Counted from the first letter of the stretch, positions 7,142 through 21,903 are shown. The stretch is 64,000 nucleotides of DNA from an uncultured Bacteroidales bacterium (GCA_905233345.1 CAJODQ010000001.1:17160-81159); one strand, 5' to 3'. Notes: generated from the sequence alone by a model not told the origin. Made by a program: numbers and translations.

Positions 7142-8485
7142 TTAGAATTTCTTGCCTCCCACAATACTCAGGAAGGTCAGTCCGAGGATACGCAGGTCGA
7201 ACCACACGGAGTGGTTGCGCAGGTAGTACAGGTCCATGTCAAGGCGCGTCAGCATCTTCTCCTTCGTGTCGGTGTATCCATTGTAGAGCGTGGCGTAGCT
7301 GGTCACACCGGGACGGATCTGGTAGAGGAAGCGATAACGCGGGTTTGCGGCCATGATGCGGTCGATGTAGAACTGCCGCTCCGGACGGTAGCCAATGAAC
7401 GACATGTCGCCGCGGAAAACGTTCCAGAGCTGCGGCAGCTCGTCGAGGTGGTGCTGGCGCATGAAGCTCCCGGAGCGTGTCAGGCGCGGGTCGGTGATGC
7501 CCGAATAGAGCACGGGACCGGCCGCCTCAGCGTCTTTCCGCATCGAACGGAACTTGTAGATATAGAAGGGCTTGCCGCCACGACCGATCCGCTCCTGCTT
7601 GTAGATGACCGGCCGGCCGTCGTCGATCAGCACGATCAGGGCGGAAAGCAGGAAGAGCGGCGAAAAGATGACCAGCAGCAAACCGGACAAGGTCACGTCG
7701 AAACTCCGCTTAATGAATTTTCCAAACTGGCTCATGCGGCCTTCGGGCGCCGGGCCCACATCGGCCGTCGACGGCCCCTGCCACATGTTGCCATCGCCCT
7801 GGCCCATGCCTTCGCCTTTGGGGAACAGGATGCAGTCGATGCCGCCCAGGCGCCAATGGAGCGCTTCGAGGTCCTTGTCGTTGCCTACGTAGTAGATCAC
7901 GTATTCGCGCAGGATCTTGCCGTTCATCGCGGGATCGCGCGAGATCAGGCCCAGCACCTCGTAGCGGCCCGACAGCTCGGCGCTCTCCGCCATGTCGGCG
8001 GAAGCCTCGCCGTCGCCGTAGACCAGCGCATTGATGCGGTCGCCAATGGAGTGCATCTCCTTGCTCTCCTTGCGGAGCCGCGCCACGATGATGCGCGGAT
8101 AGACCATCAGGCCGATGGAGAAGAACGTATCGGCGAAGAACGCCAGGATGATATGGGCTGCGGACTGGTGTCCGACCCACCCGGCCAGCATCACGATCAG
8201 CAGGCCCAGCTCCTTGATCATCACGGCGCCGATGATCTTGCGCATGTTCCAGGAAGAGGCATCCTTGCGCACCTGGCGGGAACTGCCGGAGATCAGCACG
8301 CCGACCAGCGTAAAGAAAGCCGCGGCACCTACAAAAATAGCCAGGTGCCGGGTGAATCCAAATTCGGGTTCAGAAAGCCAGCGCACAAGCAGGATGGTGC
8401 CCAACGACGCGACGCAGGACAGGATAACGTCCTGCAGCGTCGAGACATGGAGGGCCACACGCTTGCCGATGTTCTTCTGATTCAT
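7142..8485 (-). CDS. Initiating polyprenyl-phosphate sugar-1-phosphate transferase (WcaJ/WbaP type)
   Basis: A 447-aa polyprenyl glycosylphosphotransferase. There are four N-terminal membrane segments (about residues 12-130), a CoA-binding-like middle domain, and the bacterial sugar transferase domain from KRSFDVTLSG (about 259) with its re-entrant helix. The catalytic block DELPQLWNVFRGDMSFIGYR (348-367) is intact. The enzyme moves a sugar-1-phosphate from a nucleotide sugar to undecaprenyl phosphate and so starts polysaccharide repeat-unit synthesis at the inner membrane. It follows the receiver gene by 4 nt and precedes UpxY by 5 nt. The region around residues 222-250 is Gly-rich and unusual. 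Confidence 0.92.
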   Translation of the reverse strand: MNQKNIGKRVALHVSTLQDVILSCVASLGTILLVRWLSEPEFGFTRHLAIFVGAAAFFTLVGVLISGSSRQVRKDASSWNMRKIIGAVMIKELGLLIVMLAGWVGHQSAAHIILAFFADTFFSIGLMVYPRIIVARLRKESKEMHSIGDRINALVYGDGEASADMAESAELSGRYEVLGLISRDPAMNGKILREYVIYYVGNDKDLEALHWRLGGIDCILFPKGEGMGQGDGNMWQGPSTADVGPAPEGRMSQFGKFIKRSFDVTLSGLLLVIFSPLFLLSALIVLIDDGRPVIYKQERIGRGGKPFYIYKFRSMRKDAEAAGPVLYSGITDPRLTRSGSFMRQHHLDELPQLWNVFRGDMSFIGYRPERQFYIDRIMAANPRYRFLYQIRPGVTSYATLYNGYTDTKEKMLTRLDMDLYYLRNHSVWFDLRILGLTFLSIVGGKKF

Positions 8486-8489
8486 GGGA

Positions 8490-8915
8490 TCAGGCCTGGG
8501 ACTTCTTGGCTTCAGCCAGCTGCAGGTGCGTCACCACGCAGGTCAGCAGTTTCTCCATGATGATGGGCTTCATGATGAAGTCGTTGGCGCCGACATCGAA
8601 GCCCTTGATGATGTCTTCGTTGGACGTGAGCGCCGAGAGGATGACGATCTGGATGTCGGCCGTCTCGGGATTGGCGCGCAAACGGCGGATCACCTCAAAA
8701 CCGTCGATGCCGGGCATCATCAGGTCGAGCAGGATCAGGTCGGGCTTTTCCTGGGCCACAGCGTCGAGGGCCAATTGTCCGTTGGTGGCTTTCCGGAACT
8801 TGAAGTTGAAACGGGAAAGCATCTTCTCCACGAGCAGCAGGTTCAGCGGGATGTCATCGACCGCCAGAACGGAGAACTTGGAGAAATCGTGGTCTTGTGC
8901 GTAGATCGGAGTCAT
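8490..8915 (-). CDS. Single-domain response regulator
   Basis: A 141-aa CheY-like receiver. Acidic pair D20/D21 (LAVDD), phosphoacceptor D64 (LLDLMMPG) and K116 (FIMKP) are all present. There is no output domain, so it must signal through a protein partner. It starts 6 nt after the sensor kinase stop and ends 4 nt before the sugar transferase start. This suggests it modulates polysaccharide initiation, either by contact with the membrane enzyme or through another regulator. Confidence 0.92.
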   Translation of the reverse strand: MTPIYAQDHDFSKFSVLAVDDIPLNLLLVEKMLSRFNFKFRKATNGQLALDAVAQEKPDLILLDLMMPGIDGFEVIRRLRANPETADIQIVILSALTSNEDIIKGFDVGANDFIMKPIIMEKLLTCVVTHLQLAEAKKSQA

Positions 8916-8921
8916 ATCGGT

Positions 8922-10919
<1,998 letters not shown>

Positions 10920-10925
10920 ATTTTG

Positions 10926-10956
10926 CAAAATTAGCAAAATTTTTCCGATAAAAGAA
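10926..10956 (-). promoter_or_regulatory. Promoter of the sensor kinase operon
   Basis: TAATTTTG (10926-10933) lies 6 nt before the ATG at 10919. TTC at 10954-10956 is at the 20-nt spacing expected for a weak -33 box. Confidence 0.6.
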
Positions 10957-10980
10957 CAGGATAATCCAGATTATCAAGAA

Positions 10981-11010
10981 ATAAAAAAGGCCCGACTGCA
11001 TGTCAGGCCT
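10981..11010 (-). terminator. Terminator of the DUF2795 gene
   Basis: On the minus strand AGGCCTGAC-ATGCA-GTCGGGCCT forms a 9-bp stem with one G-T pair, followed by TTTTTTAT. It begins 9 nt past the stop codon at 11019. Confidence 0.9.
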
Positions 11011-11018
11011 GTTTTCTA

Positions 11019-11240
11019 TCAATACTCCTCCTCGTCGAAAAAGAAGTCATCTTTGGTCGGATAATCGGGCCAGATGTCTTCAATGGAATCGTATACCTCA
11101 CCGTCTTCTTCGAGGTCTTCCAGGTTCTCAATCACTTCGAGCGGAGCTCCCGAACGGGTGGCATAATCGATCAGTTCTTCCCGGGTTGCGGGCCACGGGG
11201 CATCCTCCAGTTTGGATGCGAGTTCGAGTGTCCAATACAT
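11019..11240 (-). CDS. DUF2795-family small acidic protein
   Basis: A 73-aa protein, MYWTLELASKLEDAPWPATR..., with EELIDYATRSGAPLEVIENL and a very acidic C-terminus (DDFFFDEEEY). This is a widely conserved single-gene family of Bacteroidota annotated as DUF2795; its function is not known. It is monocistronic with its own promoter and a strong terminator. Confidence 0.9.
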   Translation of the reverse strand: MYWTLELASKLEDAPWPATREELIDYATRSGAPLEVIENLEDLEEDGEVYDSIEDIWPDYPTKDDFFFDEEEY

Positions 11241-11275
11241 ACGCGAATCTTGCTAAGGTTTCTTGAAATGGGCCG

Positions 11276-11283
11276 CAAATATA
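11276..11283 (-). promoter_or_regulatory. -7 box of the DUF2795 gene
   Basis: TATATTTG on the minus strand, 35 nt before the ATG. A TTTG lies 17 nt further upstream, which is a little short of the usual spacing. Confidence 0.55.
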
Positions 11284-11319
11284 TTAAAAAATTCTTATCG
11301 CAAATTTTTTATCGAAAAT

Positions 11320-11812
11320 TTACGGAAGCCAGTAATCATCGTGGCCTGCGCACAAGTATCTTGCCAGGGTAAACAGGTAGTCACTCAGGCGGTTGATGTA
11401 GCGGATCGCCCGCTCGTCCTGCTCCGATTTTCCGTCAATCTGCACGGCACTGCGCTCGGCGCGGCGGCACACAGTACGGGCCACGTGGGCCAGCGAAGAA
11501 GCGCGCGGGGCACCGGGCAGCACGAAGGCTTTCTGGGGCGGCAGCGCGGCCGTCATCCGGTCGATCTCTTCCTCCAGGAAAGTGGTCTCCGCCTCGTCGA
11601 GAGGTTGCAGTTTCACCGAACGCCCATCATTGGCCAGGTGGGCGCTGACGTTCATCAGGTGGATCTGGATCCGCCGCAATGGTAGCGCCTGGTCCACTTC
11701 GCAGCGGAGCAAGCCGAGATAGCTGATCAGTTCGTCGAGATCGCCGTAGGTCATCACCCGCGGATGCGCCTTGCTCACGCGGGTTCCCCCCACCAGCGAG
11801 GTAGTGCCGGCA

Positions 11813-11838
<26 letters not shown>
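11320..11838 (-). CDS. ATP:cob(I)alamin adenosyltransferase, PduO type
   Basis: A 172-aa cytoplasmic enzyme. It begins MKIYTKTGDAGTTSLVGG, the ATP-binding signature of PduO-type adenosyltransferases, and has the later conserved blocks HVARTVCRRAERS and YINRLSDYLFTLARY. It converts cob(I)alamin to adenosylcobalamin, the cofactor for example of methylmalonyl-CoA mutase in propionate formation. Its start overlaps the end of the ABC ATPase gene by 26 nt, so it is in the mqnB-mqnD-ABC operon. No cobalamin riboswitch was seen in front of the operon. Confidence 0.93.
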
Positions 11839-12508
<670 letters not shown>

Positions 12509-13279
12509 AGCACTGGTACAATGTATCGACGGCCCGGTGACCTTCCTCCCCCAGATCGAGGGAAAAAGCGTTGACGAACATGTCGATGTGTTTTTGCTGG
12601 ATCTCTGCCGACAGCTCGCGGGCGTACGAGGCGACATAAGCGCGTGCGTCTTCCGGATGGGCGAATGCATGGGCGATGCTCCGGTGCAGCACGCGGTTGA
12701 AAGTGGCAGCAATTTCCGGGCCAAGCGAACGCCGGATGGCGATGCCGCCCAGGGGAATGGGACAGCCGGAGGTTTCCTGCCACCAGGAGCCCAGGTCACG
12801 GACCAGTTCCAGACCCTTGTCGCGGTAGGTGAAGCGGCCTTCGTGGATCAGCACGCCCAGGTCGACCGCACCGCGCGACACGGCGCCTTCAATCTCAGAA
12901 AAAAGCATCGGGACTTGTTCCCCCAGGCCGGGATATGCCAGCGAACAGAGCAGGGCACCGGTCGTAAAACGGCCGGGTATGGCGATGCGCATCGGACGGC
13001 GCTCCAGTACGGCCGGATCATCGGCCCTGCGCACCAGCAGCGGGCCACAGTCCCAGCCCAGGGCGGAACCGGCATCGAGCATAGTGTAGGCGTCGCGGAC
13101 GGTGAACCAGCCGTGGTAACTGAGTTTCGACACGTCGTACACGCCACGTTGGGCCCGCTCGTTGAGTTCTTCCACGTCGTAAATATCGACATCGAAGGTC
13201 AGACCCTCGGTGTCGATACGGCCGTGGACCAGGGCATCGAACATGAAAGTATCGTTGGGGCAGGAGGAAAAAGCGAGTT

Positions 13280-13831
13280 TCAGGTGCATGACAACTGGTT
13301 TTTGAAGAGGGACAGGGCGTCCTGCAGGTTTTGCAGGGCCAGAGGGATGTTCCAGCGGGTATGGTCCTGCTCCCCCACGACGTTCGATACGGCGCGGATC
13401 TCGGCGAAGGCGCAGCCCTGCCGCAGGCAGATTTCGAAGAAGTCCGCGCCCTCCATGGTCTCGATATCGTATTCCACCAGGCGGAAGCGGTCGTCGAGCG
13501 CCGGGACGGTGTTGCCGGTGACACAGGGCAGGAAATCCAGCGCAGGACAGGGCGCCGGCTGGTGCAAAAGCACGCCGGGACGGTCACCCTTCTGCTCGAC
13601 CGTCACCTGCACTACGTCCCCTACCGCCGGACCGCCGGGGCATCCGCCCGCAATACCGACATCCACGATGAGGTCGTAGCAGACACCCCGGGCAAAAACG
13701 GTCTCCAGGGAGCGCCGCGTAGCTTCGCCGCCCCAGCCGCCCAGCAGATAGTCGGCCGGACAGCCGGCCCAGGCGGCCCGGGCTACGTTCAGTTCAAAAT
13801 CGACAGCGGCGACGAATAAAATCCGCATCAT
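13280..13831 (-). CDS. mqnB: Futalosine hydrolase
   Basis: A 183-aa nucleosidase of the phosphorylase/MTAN fold. It has RILFVAAVDFELN at the N-terminus, a middle DVGIAGGCPG, and the family block YDIETMEGADFFEICL followed by IRAVSNVVGEQD. MqnB removes hypoxanthine from futalosine. It is the first gene of the operon and is divergent from folE; the AT-rich 64-bp spacer must hold both promoters, but no strong minus-strand -7 box is visible. Together with mqnD it shows that the futalosine route is used. Confidence 0.92.
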   Translation of the reverse strand: MMRILFVAAVDFELNVARAAWAGCPADYLLGGWGGEATRRSLETVFARGVCYDLIVDVGIAGGCPGGPAVGDVVQVTVEQKGDRPGVLLHQPAPCPALDFLPCVTGNTVPALDDRFRLVEYDIETMEGADFFEICLRQGCAFAEIRAVSNVVGEQDHTRWNIPLALQNLQDALSLFKNQLSCT

Positions 13832-13877
13832 TGAAAGTTTAAAGTACGAAAATAAGAAAATATTTAGTAACTTGCCA

Positions 13878-13885
13878 TAATTTTA
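13878..13885 (+). promoter_or_regulatory. Possible -7 box of folE
   Basis: TAATTTTA (one mismatch) lies 10 nt before the folE ATG. No TTTG is present at the -33 distance. Confidence 0.4.
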
Positions 13886-13895
13886 AACGATAGCC

Positions 13896-14495
13896 ATGGC
13901 TTATCAGAAAGAGGAACAGTTCGATGAAGCGCTCACCCGGGAGTTGAGCGAGCATTACCGGGAGATTCTCCGCCTGCTCGGAGAAGATCCGGAACGCGAA
14001 GGCCTGTTAAAGACCCCGCTCCGCGTGGCCCGCTCCATGCAATTCCTCACCAAGGGCTATCAGGAAGACGGCGCGGAGATCCTCCGTTCGGCCATGTTCC
14101 GTGAAGAATACCACCAGATGGTGGTCGTCAAGGACATCGAGCTCTATTCGATGTGTGAGCACCACATGCTCCCTTTCTACGGAAAGGCACACGTGGCCTA
14201 CATCCCCGACGGCTACATCACGGGCCTGAGCAAGATCGCCCGCGTGGTGGAGACCTTTGCCCGCCGCCTCCAGGTCCAGGAGCGCCTCACCGTCGAGATC
14301 CGCGACTGCATCCAGGATACCCTGCACCCGCTGGGCGTGGCCGTCGTCATTGAGGCCGCCCACATGTGCATGCAGGTGCGCGGCGTCCAGAAACAGAACT
14401 CCGTGACCACCACCTCCGCCTTTACGGGCGCTTTTCTCAAAGATATCCGCACCCGCGGAGAATTCATGACCCTCATTGGAGCCAAATTGCACTAG
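13896..14495 (+). CDS. folE: GTP cyclohydrolase I
   Basis: A 199-aa enzyme with the zinc ligands C87 and H90 in MCEHHMLPF and C158 in HMCMQVRGV. The region [15 protein letters not shown], then [11 protein letters not shown], is standard for FolE. It makes 7,8-dihydroneopterin triphosphate, the first step of tetrahydrofolate synthesis. The trkA start follows 3 nt after the stop, so folE, trkA and perhaps aspA are read together. Confidence 0.97.
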   Translation: MAYQKEEQFDEALTRELSEHYREILRLLGEDPEREGLLKTPLRVARSMQFLTKGYQEDGAEILRSAMFREEYHQMVVVKDIELYSMCEHHMLPFYGKAHVAYIPDGYITGLSKIARVVETFARRLQVQERLTVEIRDCIQDTLHPLGVAVVIEAAHMCMQVRGVQKQNSVTTTSAFTGAFLKDIRTRGEFMTLIGAKLH

Positions 14496-14498
14496 GAT

Positions 14499-15848
14499 AT
14501 GAAAATCGTCATCGCCGGAGCCGGAGAAGTCGGATGCCACTTGGCCAAGATGCTGAGTGAAGGCTATCACGAGATCACCATCATCGACCACGACGAGGAA
14601 CGGCTTGCCCTGGTCACCGAGAGTATGGACGTGCTCACCGTGCAGGGAAACCCCACCTCGATCAAGATCCTCAAGTCGGCCGGCGTCGACAAGGCTGACC
14701 TTTTCGTCGCTGTCAGCCCGGCCAAGGAACAGGACGTCAACCTGGTGGCGGCCATCATCGCCAAAAAGCTGGGCGCCAAGAAAGTGACGGCCCGCATCAA
14801 CGACGCCGAATACCTCAACTTCGACAACAAGCTCATGTTCACCGACATGGGCATCGACCTGCTCTTCTATCCCGAGAAGATCGCCGCGACGGAGATCATC
14901 GACCTCCTCAAGCAGTCTGACGTATCGGAATTCGTGGATTTCGCCCGCGGTCAACTGCAGATGGTCGTCTTCCGCATCGACGAAGACTCGAAGCTGCTCA
15001 ACAAGACCAGCGCGGACTTCGAATTCGACCCCGACGACCCGCCTTTCCGCATCGTGGCCCTCACCCGCGGTGGCGAGACCATCATCCCGCAGCGCGATAC
15101 GCTCATCAAGCGGGGCGACATGGCCTACGTCATCACCAAGCGCTCGCATGTCGACGAACTGATGGCCCTCTCGGGCAAGCAGTACCTCGACATCAAGCGC
15201 CTCACGATCCTGGGCGGCGGCCGCATCGGCGAGATGGTGGCAGCCCAGTTCGAGAAGAATGCGGAATTCGTGAAGATCATTGAGATCAACCGCGAGCGCT
15301 GCGAGGTGCTCTCCGAGAACCTTGAACGCACGCTCGTCATCAACGGCGACGGCCGCAACTCCGATTTCCTCTACGAGGAGGACGTCAAGAGCTGCGACGC
15401 CTTCGTGGCCGTGACCTCCAGTTCCGAAACCAACATTCTGGCCTGCGTGGCGGCCAAGAAGATGGGCGTGGCCAAGACCATTGCCGAAGTCGAGAACATC
15501 GAATACATCAAACTGGCCGAAGGCATGGGCGTGGACGCTGTCATCAACAAGAAGATCATCACCGCCGGCCGCATCTTCCGCTTTACCATGAGCAACAAGG
15601 TCCGCACCGTCAAGGTGATCGGCGGCTCCGACGCGGAAGTCATCGAATATATCGTCAATCCCGACAGCATCATCACCAAGGCGCCGATTGGCGAGCTCAA
15701 CCTCCCCCAGGACGCCATCATCGGCGGCGTCATCCGGGGCAACGAAGCCATCATCGCTTCCGAAAACACCCGCATCAAGCCCTACGACCGCGTGGTGATC
15801 TTTGCCCTGCCGACCGCACTGGGCAGAATCGAGAAATTCTTTGCTTAA
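14499..15848 (+). CDS. trkA: Trk system potassium uptake protein TrkA
   Basis: A 449-aa cytoplasmic regulator with two RCK units. The first Rossmann motif is IVIAGAGEVGCHLA (residues 3-16) and the second is LTILGGGRIGEMVA (about 230). Each is followed by a TrkA-C domain. It binds NAD(H) or ATP and gates the TrkH/G channel at the inner membrane; no trkH is in this window. Confidence 0.95.
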   Translation: MKIVIAGAGEVGCHLAKMLSEGYHEITIIDHDEERLALVTESMDVLTVQGNPTSIKILKSAGVDKADLFVAVSPAKEQDVNLVAAIIAKKLGAKKVTARINDAEYLNFDNKLMFTDMGIDLLFYPEKIAATEIIDLLKQSDVSEFVDFARGQLQMVVFRIDEDSKLLNKTSADFEFDPDDPPFRIVALTRGGETIIPQRDTLIKRGDMAYVITKRSHVDELMALSGKQYLDIKRLTILGGGRIGEMVAAQFEKNAEFVKIIEINRERCEVLSENLERTLVINGDGRNSDFLYEEDVKSCDAFVAVTSSSETNILACVAAKKMGVAKTIAEVENIEYIKLAEGMGVDAVINKKIITAGRIFRFTMSNKVRTVKVIGGSDAEVIEYIVNPDSIITKAPIGELNLPQDAIIGGVIRGNEAIIASENTRIKPYDRVVIFALPTALGRIEKFFA

Positions 15849-15879
15849 TCATTATTAACTCCATAAAATACTTTTATCC

Positions 15880-17310
15880 ATGATCGAATACAAATTCAAA
15901 ACTTCTGGCAAGACCCGTTCTGAGCACGACTTGCTGGGCGACAAGGAAGTTCCCGCCGAGGCCCTCTTCGGTGTACAGACCCTCCGCTGCATCGAGAACT
16001 TCGACATCAGCCGCAACCTCCTCGGCGACCACCCGGAATTCGTCAAGGCTTTCGGTATCGTGAAGATGGGCGCCATCCTTGCCAACCATGAACTCGGCCT
16101 GGTCTCCGACGAGATCACCAACGCCGTCGTGGCTGCCTGCAAGGAACTCATGGAAGGCAAGCACACCGAGCACTTCCCGATCGACATGATCCAGGGCGGA
16201 GCCGGCACCTCGGCCAACATGAACGCCAACGAAGTGATCGCCAACCGCGCCCTCGAGATCCTGGGCAAGAAACACGGCGACTATAAGGTGATCCACCCGA
16301 ACGACCACATCAACATGGCCCAGTCGACCAACGACGCCTACCCGACCGCCATGCACCTGGGCCTGTACATGATCCACCAGGATCTGATGGTGGCCCTCAA
16401 GGCCCTCGCCAAATCCTTCCGCGCCAAACAGCGCAGTTTCGCCTCCGTCATCAAGATGGGACGCACCCAGCTGCAGGACGCTGTACCGATGACCCTCGGC
16501 CAGACCTTTGGCGCCTACGCCACCGCCGTCGAGACCGAAATGAAACGCCTCGACGCAGCCGCCCAGGAATTCCTCGTGATCAACATGGGTGCCACCGCCA
16601 TCGGTACCGGCATCACCGCTGAACCGGGCTACGCAGAAGCTTGCACCAAACACATCAAGAAGATCTCCGGCTGGAAGATCTCGCTGGCCAAGGACCTCGT
16701 GGAGGCCACCAACGACACCTCCTGCATGGTCTGCTACCACGCCATGCTGAAGAACCTGGCCATCCGCATCTCGAAGATCTGCAACGACCTCCGTATGCTG
16801 GCTTCCGGTCCCCGCACCGGCCTGGCCGAAATCAACCTTCCGCCGAAGCAGCCGGGCAGCTCCATCATGCCGGGTAAGGTGAATCCTGTGATCCCCGAAG
16901 TGACCAACCAGGTCTGCTTCAAGGTGATCGGCAACGACACCTGCATCACCATGGCTTCTGAGGCCGCCCAGCTCGAGCTCAACGTCATGGAGCCCGTGCT
17001 CGTGGAATCGATGGTCGAGTCGATGACCTGGATGACCAACGCCCTCAACACCCTCCGTGTAGAGTGCGTCGACGGCATCACTGCCAACAAGAAGCACTGC
17101 AAGGAGCTCGCCGAGAACAGCATCGGCATCGTGACCGCCCTCAAGCCGTACATCGGCTATGCCAAGTGCACCGAGGTGGCCAAGGAAGCCCTCGTCACCG
17201 GCGGCAGCGTCTACAAGCTCGTGCTGGCCAAGAAATACCTGACCAAGCAGCAGCTCGACAAGATCCTCGATCCGAAGAACATGGTCAAACCCACGAAGGT
17301 GGAGCTCTAG
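15880..17310 (+). CDS. aspA: Aspartate ammonia-lyase
   Basis: A 476-aa member of the fumarase/aspartase superfamily. The signature GSSIMPGKVNP is at residues 326-336, with GGAGTSANMNANEV near 107. The context GLAEINLPPKQPGSS and VCFKVIGNDT is that of aspartases and differs from class II fumarases. It converts aspartate to fumarate and ammonia, feeding fumarate respiration together with the class I fumarase at 44.9-46.5 kb. Its TAG overlaps the TAG of the convergent AraC-type gene. Confidence 0.93.
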   Translation: MIEYKFKTSGKTRSEHDLLGDKEVPAEALFGVQTLRCIENFDISRNLLGDHPEFVKAFGIVKMGAILANHELGLVSDEITNAVVAACKELMEGKHTEHFPIDMIQGGAGTSANMNANEVIANRALEILGKKHGDYKVIHPNDHINMAQSTNDAYPTAMHLGLYMIHQDLMVALKALAKSFRAKQRSFASVIKMGRTQLQDAVPMTLGQTFGAYATAVETEMKRLDAAAQEFLVINMGATAIGTGITAEPGYAEACTKHIKKISGWKISLAKDLVEATNDTSCMVCYHAMLKNLAIRISKICNDLRMLASGPRTGLAEINLPPKQPGSSIMPGKVNPVIPEVTNQVCFKVIGNDTCITMASEAAQLELNVMEPVLVESMVESMTWMTNALNTLRVECVDGITANKKHCKELAENSIGIVTALKPYIGYAKCTEVAKEALVTGGSVYKLVLAKKYLTKQQLDKILDPKNMVKPTKVEL

Positions 17311-17669
17311 ACTTCCGTCATTCGTTCCCTGAAGGCGCAGGCTGTCAAGCCTGCGCTTTTTTTGATGTAGCGGTTCATGGTGTCTTCGCTGGAGAATCCG
17401 CTCAGGAGCGCAATCTCTTCGGGAGACGCGTCGGGATAACGGCCCTCCGCCATCAGGGCGATGGCATGGGCGGCCCGGAACGAATTGACGAACTGCGAAA
17501 AGTTGAGCCCACGCCCTTTCAGCGCCCGCGTGATATAGGTCCGGTTGGTCAGCACCTCCCGCGCCAGCTCGTCACGGGTCAGGTCGCGACGCAGGTAGAG
17601 CTGCCTGTCCGCCATCAACTGCACCATCTTTTCATAGATTCCGCCCTCATCCAAGCGCTTTCGCCTCAT
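17307..17669 (-). CDS. Small AraC-type DNA-binding protein (HTH only)
   Basis: A 120-aa protein composed almost entirely of an AraC-like double HTH: LTRDELAREVLTNRTYITRAL, then NSFRAAHAIALM, and ALLSGFSSEDTMNRYIKK. There is no sensor domain. It overlaps the end of the upstream AraC-type gene by 23 nt, so the two are co-expressed. Its last residues are encoded by the aspA terminator hairpin. Target genes are unknown. Confidence 0.82.
   Translation of the reverse strand: MRRKRLDEGGIYEKMVQLMADRQLYLRRDLTRDELAREVLTNRTYITRALKGRGLNFSQFVNSFRAAHAIALMAEGRYPDASPEEIALLSGFSSEDTMNRYIKKSAGLTACAFRERMTEV
17335..17363 (+). terminator. Rho-independent terminator of aspA, inside a convergent gene
   Basis: GCGCAGGCT-GTCA-AGCCTGCGC followed by TTTTTTT on the plus strand. 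The hairpin is 25 nt past the aspA stop and lies within the last codons of the 17307-17669 gene. Confidence 0.93.
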
Positions 17670-18207
17670 TCCTTTTGCGAAACTCTTTGCACCACTCGGC
17701 AGGCGTGAAGCCAGTGTTCCTCCCGAAGGCCGTGTTGAACGTGGTCATCGAGTTGAAACCGACCCTGCGGCACAGCTGGGTGATGGTCAGATCGGGGTTC
17801 TGGGCATACAGGCGCATGGCCTCGCGGACACGATAGTAATGGACCAACTGGCAAAAATTTTTGCCCATTTTTAGTTTTATGGTTTGGGCCAAATAGTTTT
17901 TGTTGGTGTACAGCCGTTCGGCCAGGTCGCCCACGCGAATATCCGGATTGAGGTAGAGCTTTTCGCGCTCCAGGACATTGCAGAGACGGTCTTTCATCTC
18001 TTCCATGTCGTTGTCTTTCAGACTGGGACCCGGATCTTCCAGGATCCGGTCGGCATGGGGAATGGCCCGTTCTTGGATGGGATATTCCTTGACGGGATTC
18101 ACGCTGTCGGCGCGATGCTGCAGATGGCGCCGCCGCAAGAGGAGAAACAAGCATACCAGGCCTGCAAGCAGCGGCAGGTATGCGATCAGGAGGACATACA
18201 TGTTCAT
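17647..18207 (-). CDS. Membrane-anchored AraC-type regulator
   Basis: A 186-aa protein. One N-terminal membrane helix (MYVLLIAYLPLLAGLVCLFL, about residues 3-24) is followed by a basic stop-transfer RRRH, a linker (30-75), and an AraC-family HTH pair (RVGDLAERLYTNKNYLAQTI, then TITQLCRRVGFNSMTTFNTA, ending TGFTPAEWCKEF). This is like the C-terminus of hybrid or one-component membrane regulators of Bacteroidota, but with no periplasmic sensor. The partner AraC-type gene overlaps its 3' end. Confidence 0.85.
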   Translation of the reverse strand: MNMYVLLIAYLPLLAGLVCLFLLLRRRHLQHRADSVNPVKEYPIQERAIPHADRILEDPGPSLKDNDMEEMKDRLCNVLEREKLYLNPDIRVGDLAERLYTNKNYLAQTIKLKMGKNFCQLVHYYRVREAMRLYAQNPDLTITQLCRRVGFNSMTTFNTAFGRNTGFTPAEWCKEFRKRNEAKALG

Positions 18208-18238
18208 AGCTAGGTATTTTGGTATACGAAACTACGAA

Positions 18239-18263
18239 CAAAACGGCCGGATTGGCCGTTTTG
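18239..18263. terminator. Bidirectional-type hairpin after the yitT-like gene
   Basis: CAAAACGGCC-GGATT-GGCCGTTTTG is a perfect 10-bp stem whose ends are A-rich and T-rich, as in bidirectional terminators. It lies between the stop of the YitT gene (18296) and the start of the AraC pair (18207). Confidence 0.8.
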
Positions 18264-18295
18264 TCATGTAATCGGGATGTAATCGAAAAATCGGA

Positions 18296-19191
18296 TTATT
18301 TTTTGATCGCGTCGAATCCGTATCCGTATACGCCGGAGACGCTGCCGACGGAAATGAAGGCCTGCGGATCTTCCTCCTTGATCAAATTCAACAAAAGTTT
18401 AAGCTCCGGCTTGCGGGCAATCACCAGCAGGACCGTAGACTCTGTCTTTGTGTACCAGCCTTTTCCCTGCAGCGCCGTCACGCCACGATGTACGTCAGCT
18501 GTAATCCGGTCGGCAATCTTTTCATAATTTTTCGAGAAAATAAAGATTTGCACGGACTGCTTGGAACCGGACACAAACAAGTCGAGCGCCACGCTGAAGA
18601 CACCGGCCATGATATAACCGTACATCAGGTTGGCTACGCGTACGCCCCAACTTCCTTCGGTCGGAACGATGAGGGACGAACCAATAATGAACACGTCGAG
18701 GATGAGCAGGACCTTGCCGGGAGAGATGGCCCGGTATTTTGTGACCATCAGGGCGATGATATCGGTTCCGCCGGAACTGCCACCCTGCGAGAAGGTCAGC
18801 GAGATGCCCAGCGCCGACAGGGTACCGCCGATGATGACGCTCAGCAGCTTGCCGTTTTCCAGCGCGATGATGCGGATGAACTCCTCCGGGATGATCATGG
18901 GCATGAAGCGCAGCAGCAGGGTGGTCACCACCATCGCATAGATGGTCTTCACGCCGAACGACGGGCCCAGCACCTTGAGGGCGATCAGCAGCAGCACGGC
19001 GTTGATGATGAAGAAGGAGTAGCTCACGTTGAAACCGGTGCAGTACTGGATCACGGCCGAGATACCGGTCACGCCGCCGCCGACCAACTGATGGGGAATG
19101 ATGAAGACGACCCAAGCCAGCACGTAGAAGACGAGGCCGAGGGTGATGATGGCGTAGGACTTGATGGTCGCCAGGATCTTGCTCTTTTCCA

Positions 19192-19192
<1 letters not shown>
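18296..19192 (-). CDS. YitT-family membrane protein (DUF161 + DUF2179)
   Basis: A 298-aa protein with six N-terminal membrane segments (for example IITLGLVFYVLAWVVFIIP) and the family motif GGGVTGISAVIQY. The repeat SQGGSSGGTDIIALMV follows, and a cytoplasmic DUF2179 domain is at the C-terminus (VLLVIARKPELKLLLNLIKE). The transported or sensed substrate of this family is not established. Its ATG shares one base with the leuS TAA (TAATG), so translation is coupled to leuS. Confidence 0.92.

Positions 19193-21903
<2,711 letters not shown>

Noticed and set aside
15869..15876. TACTTTTA 3 nt before the aspA ATG as a promoter
   Set aside because: It lacks the final G and a -33 box, and the start site would fall at or after the ATG. 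aspA is more likely read from upstream.
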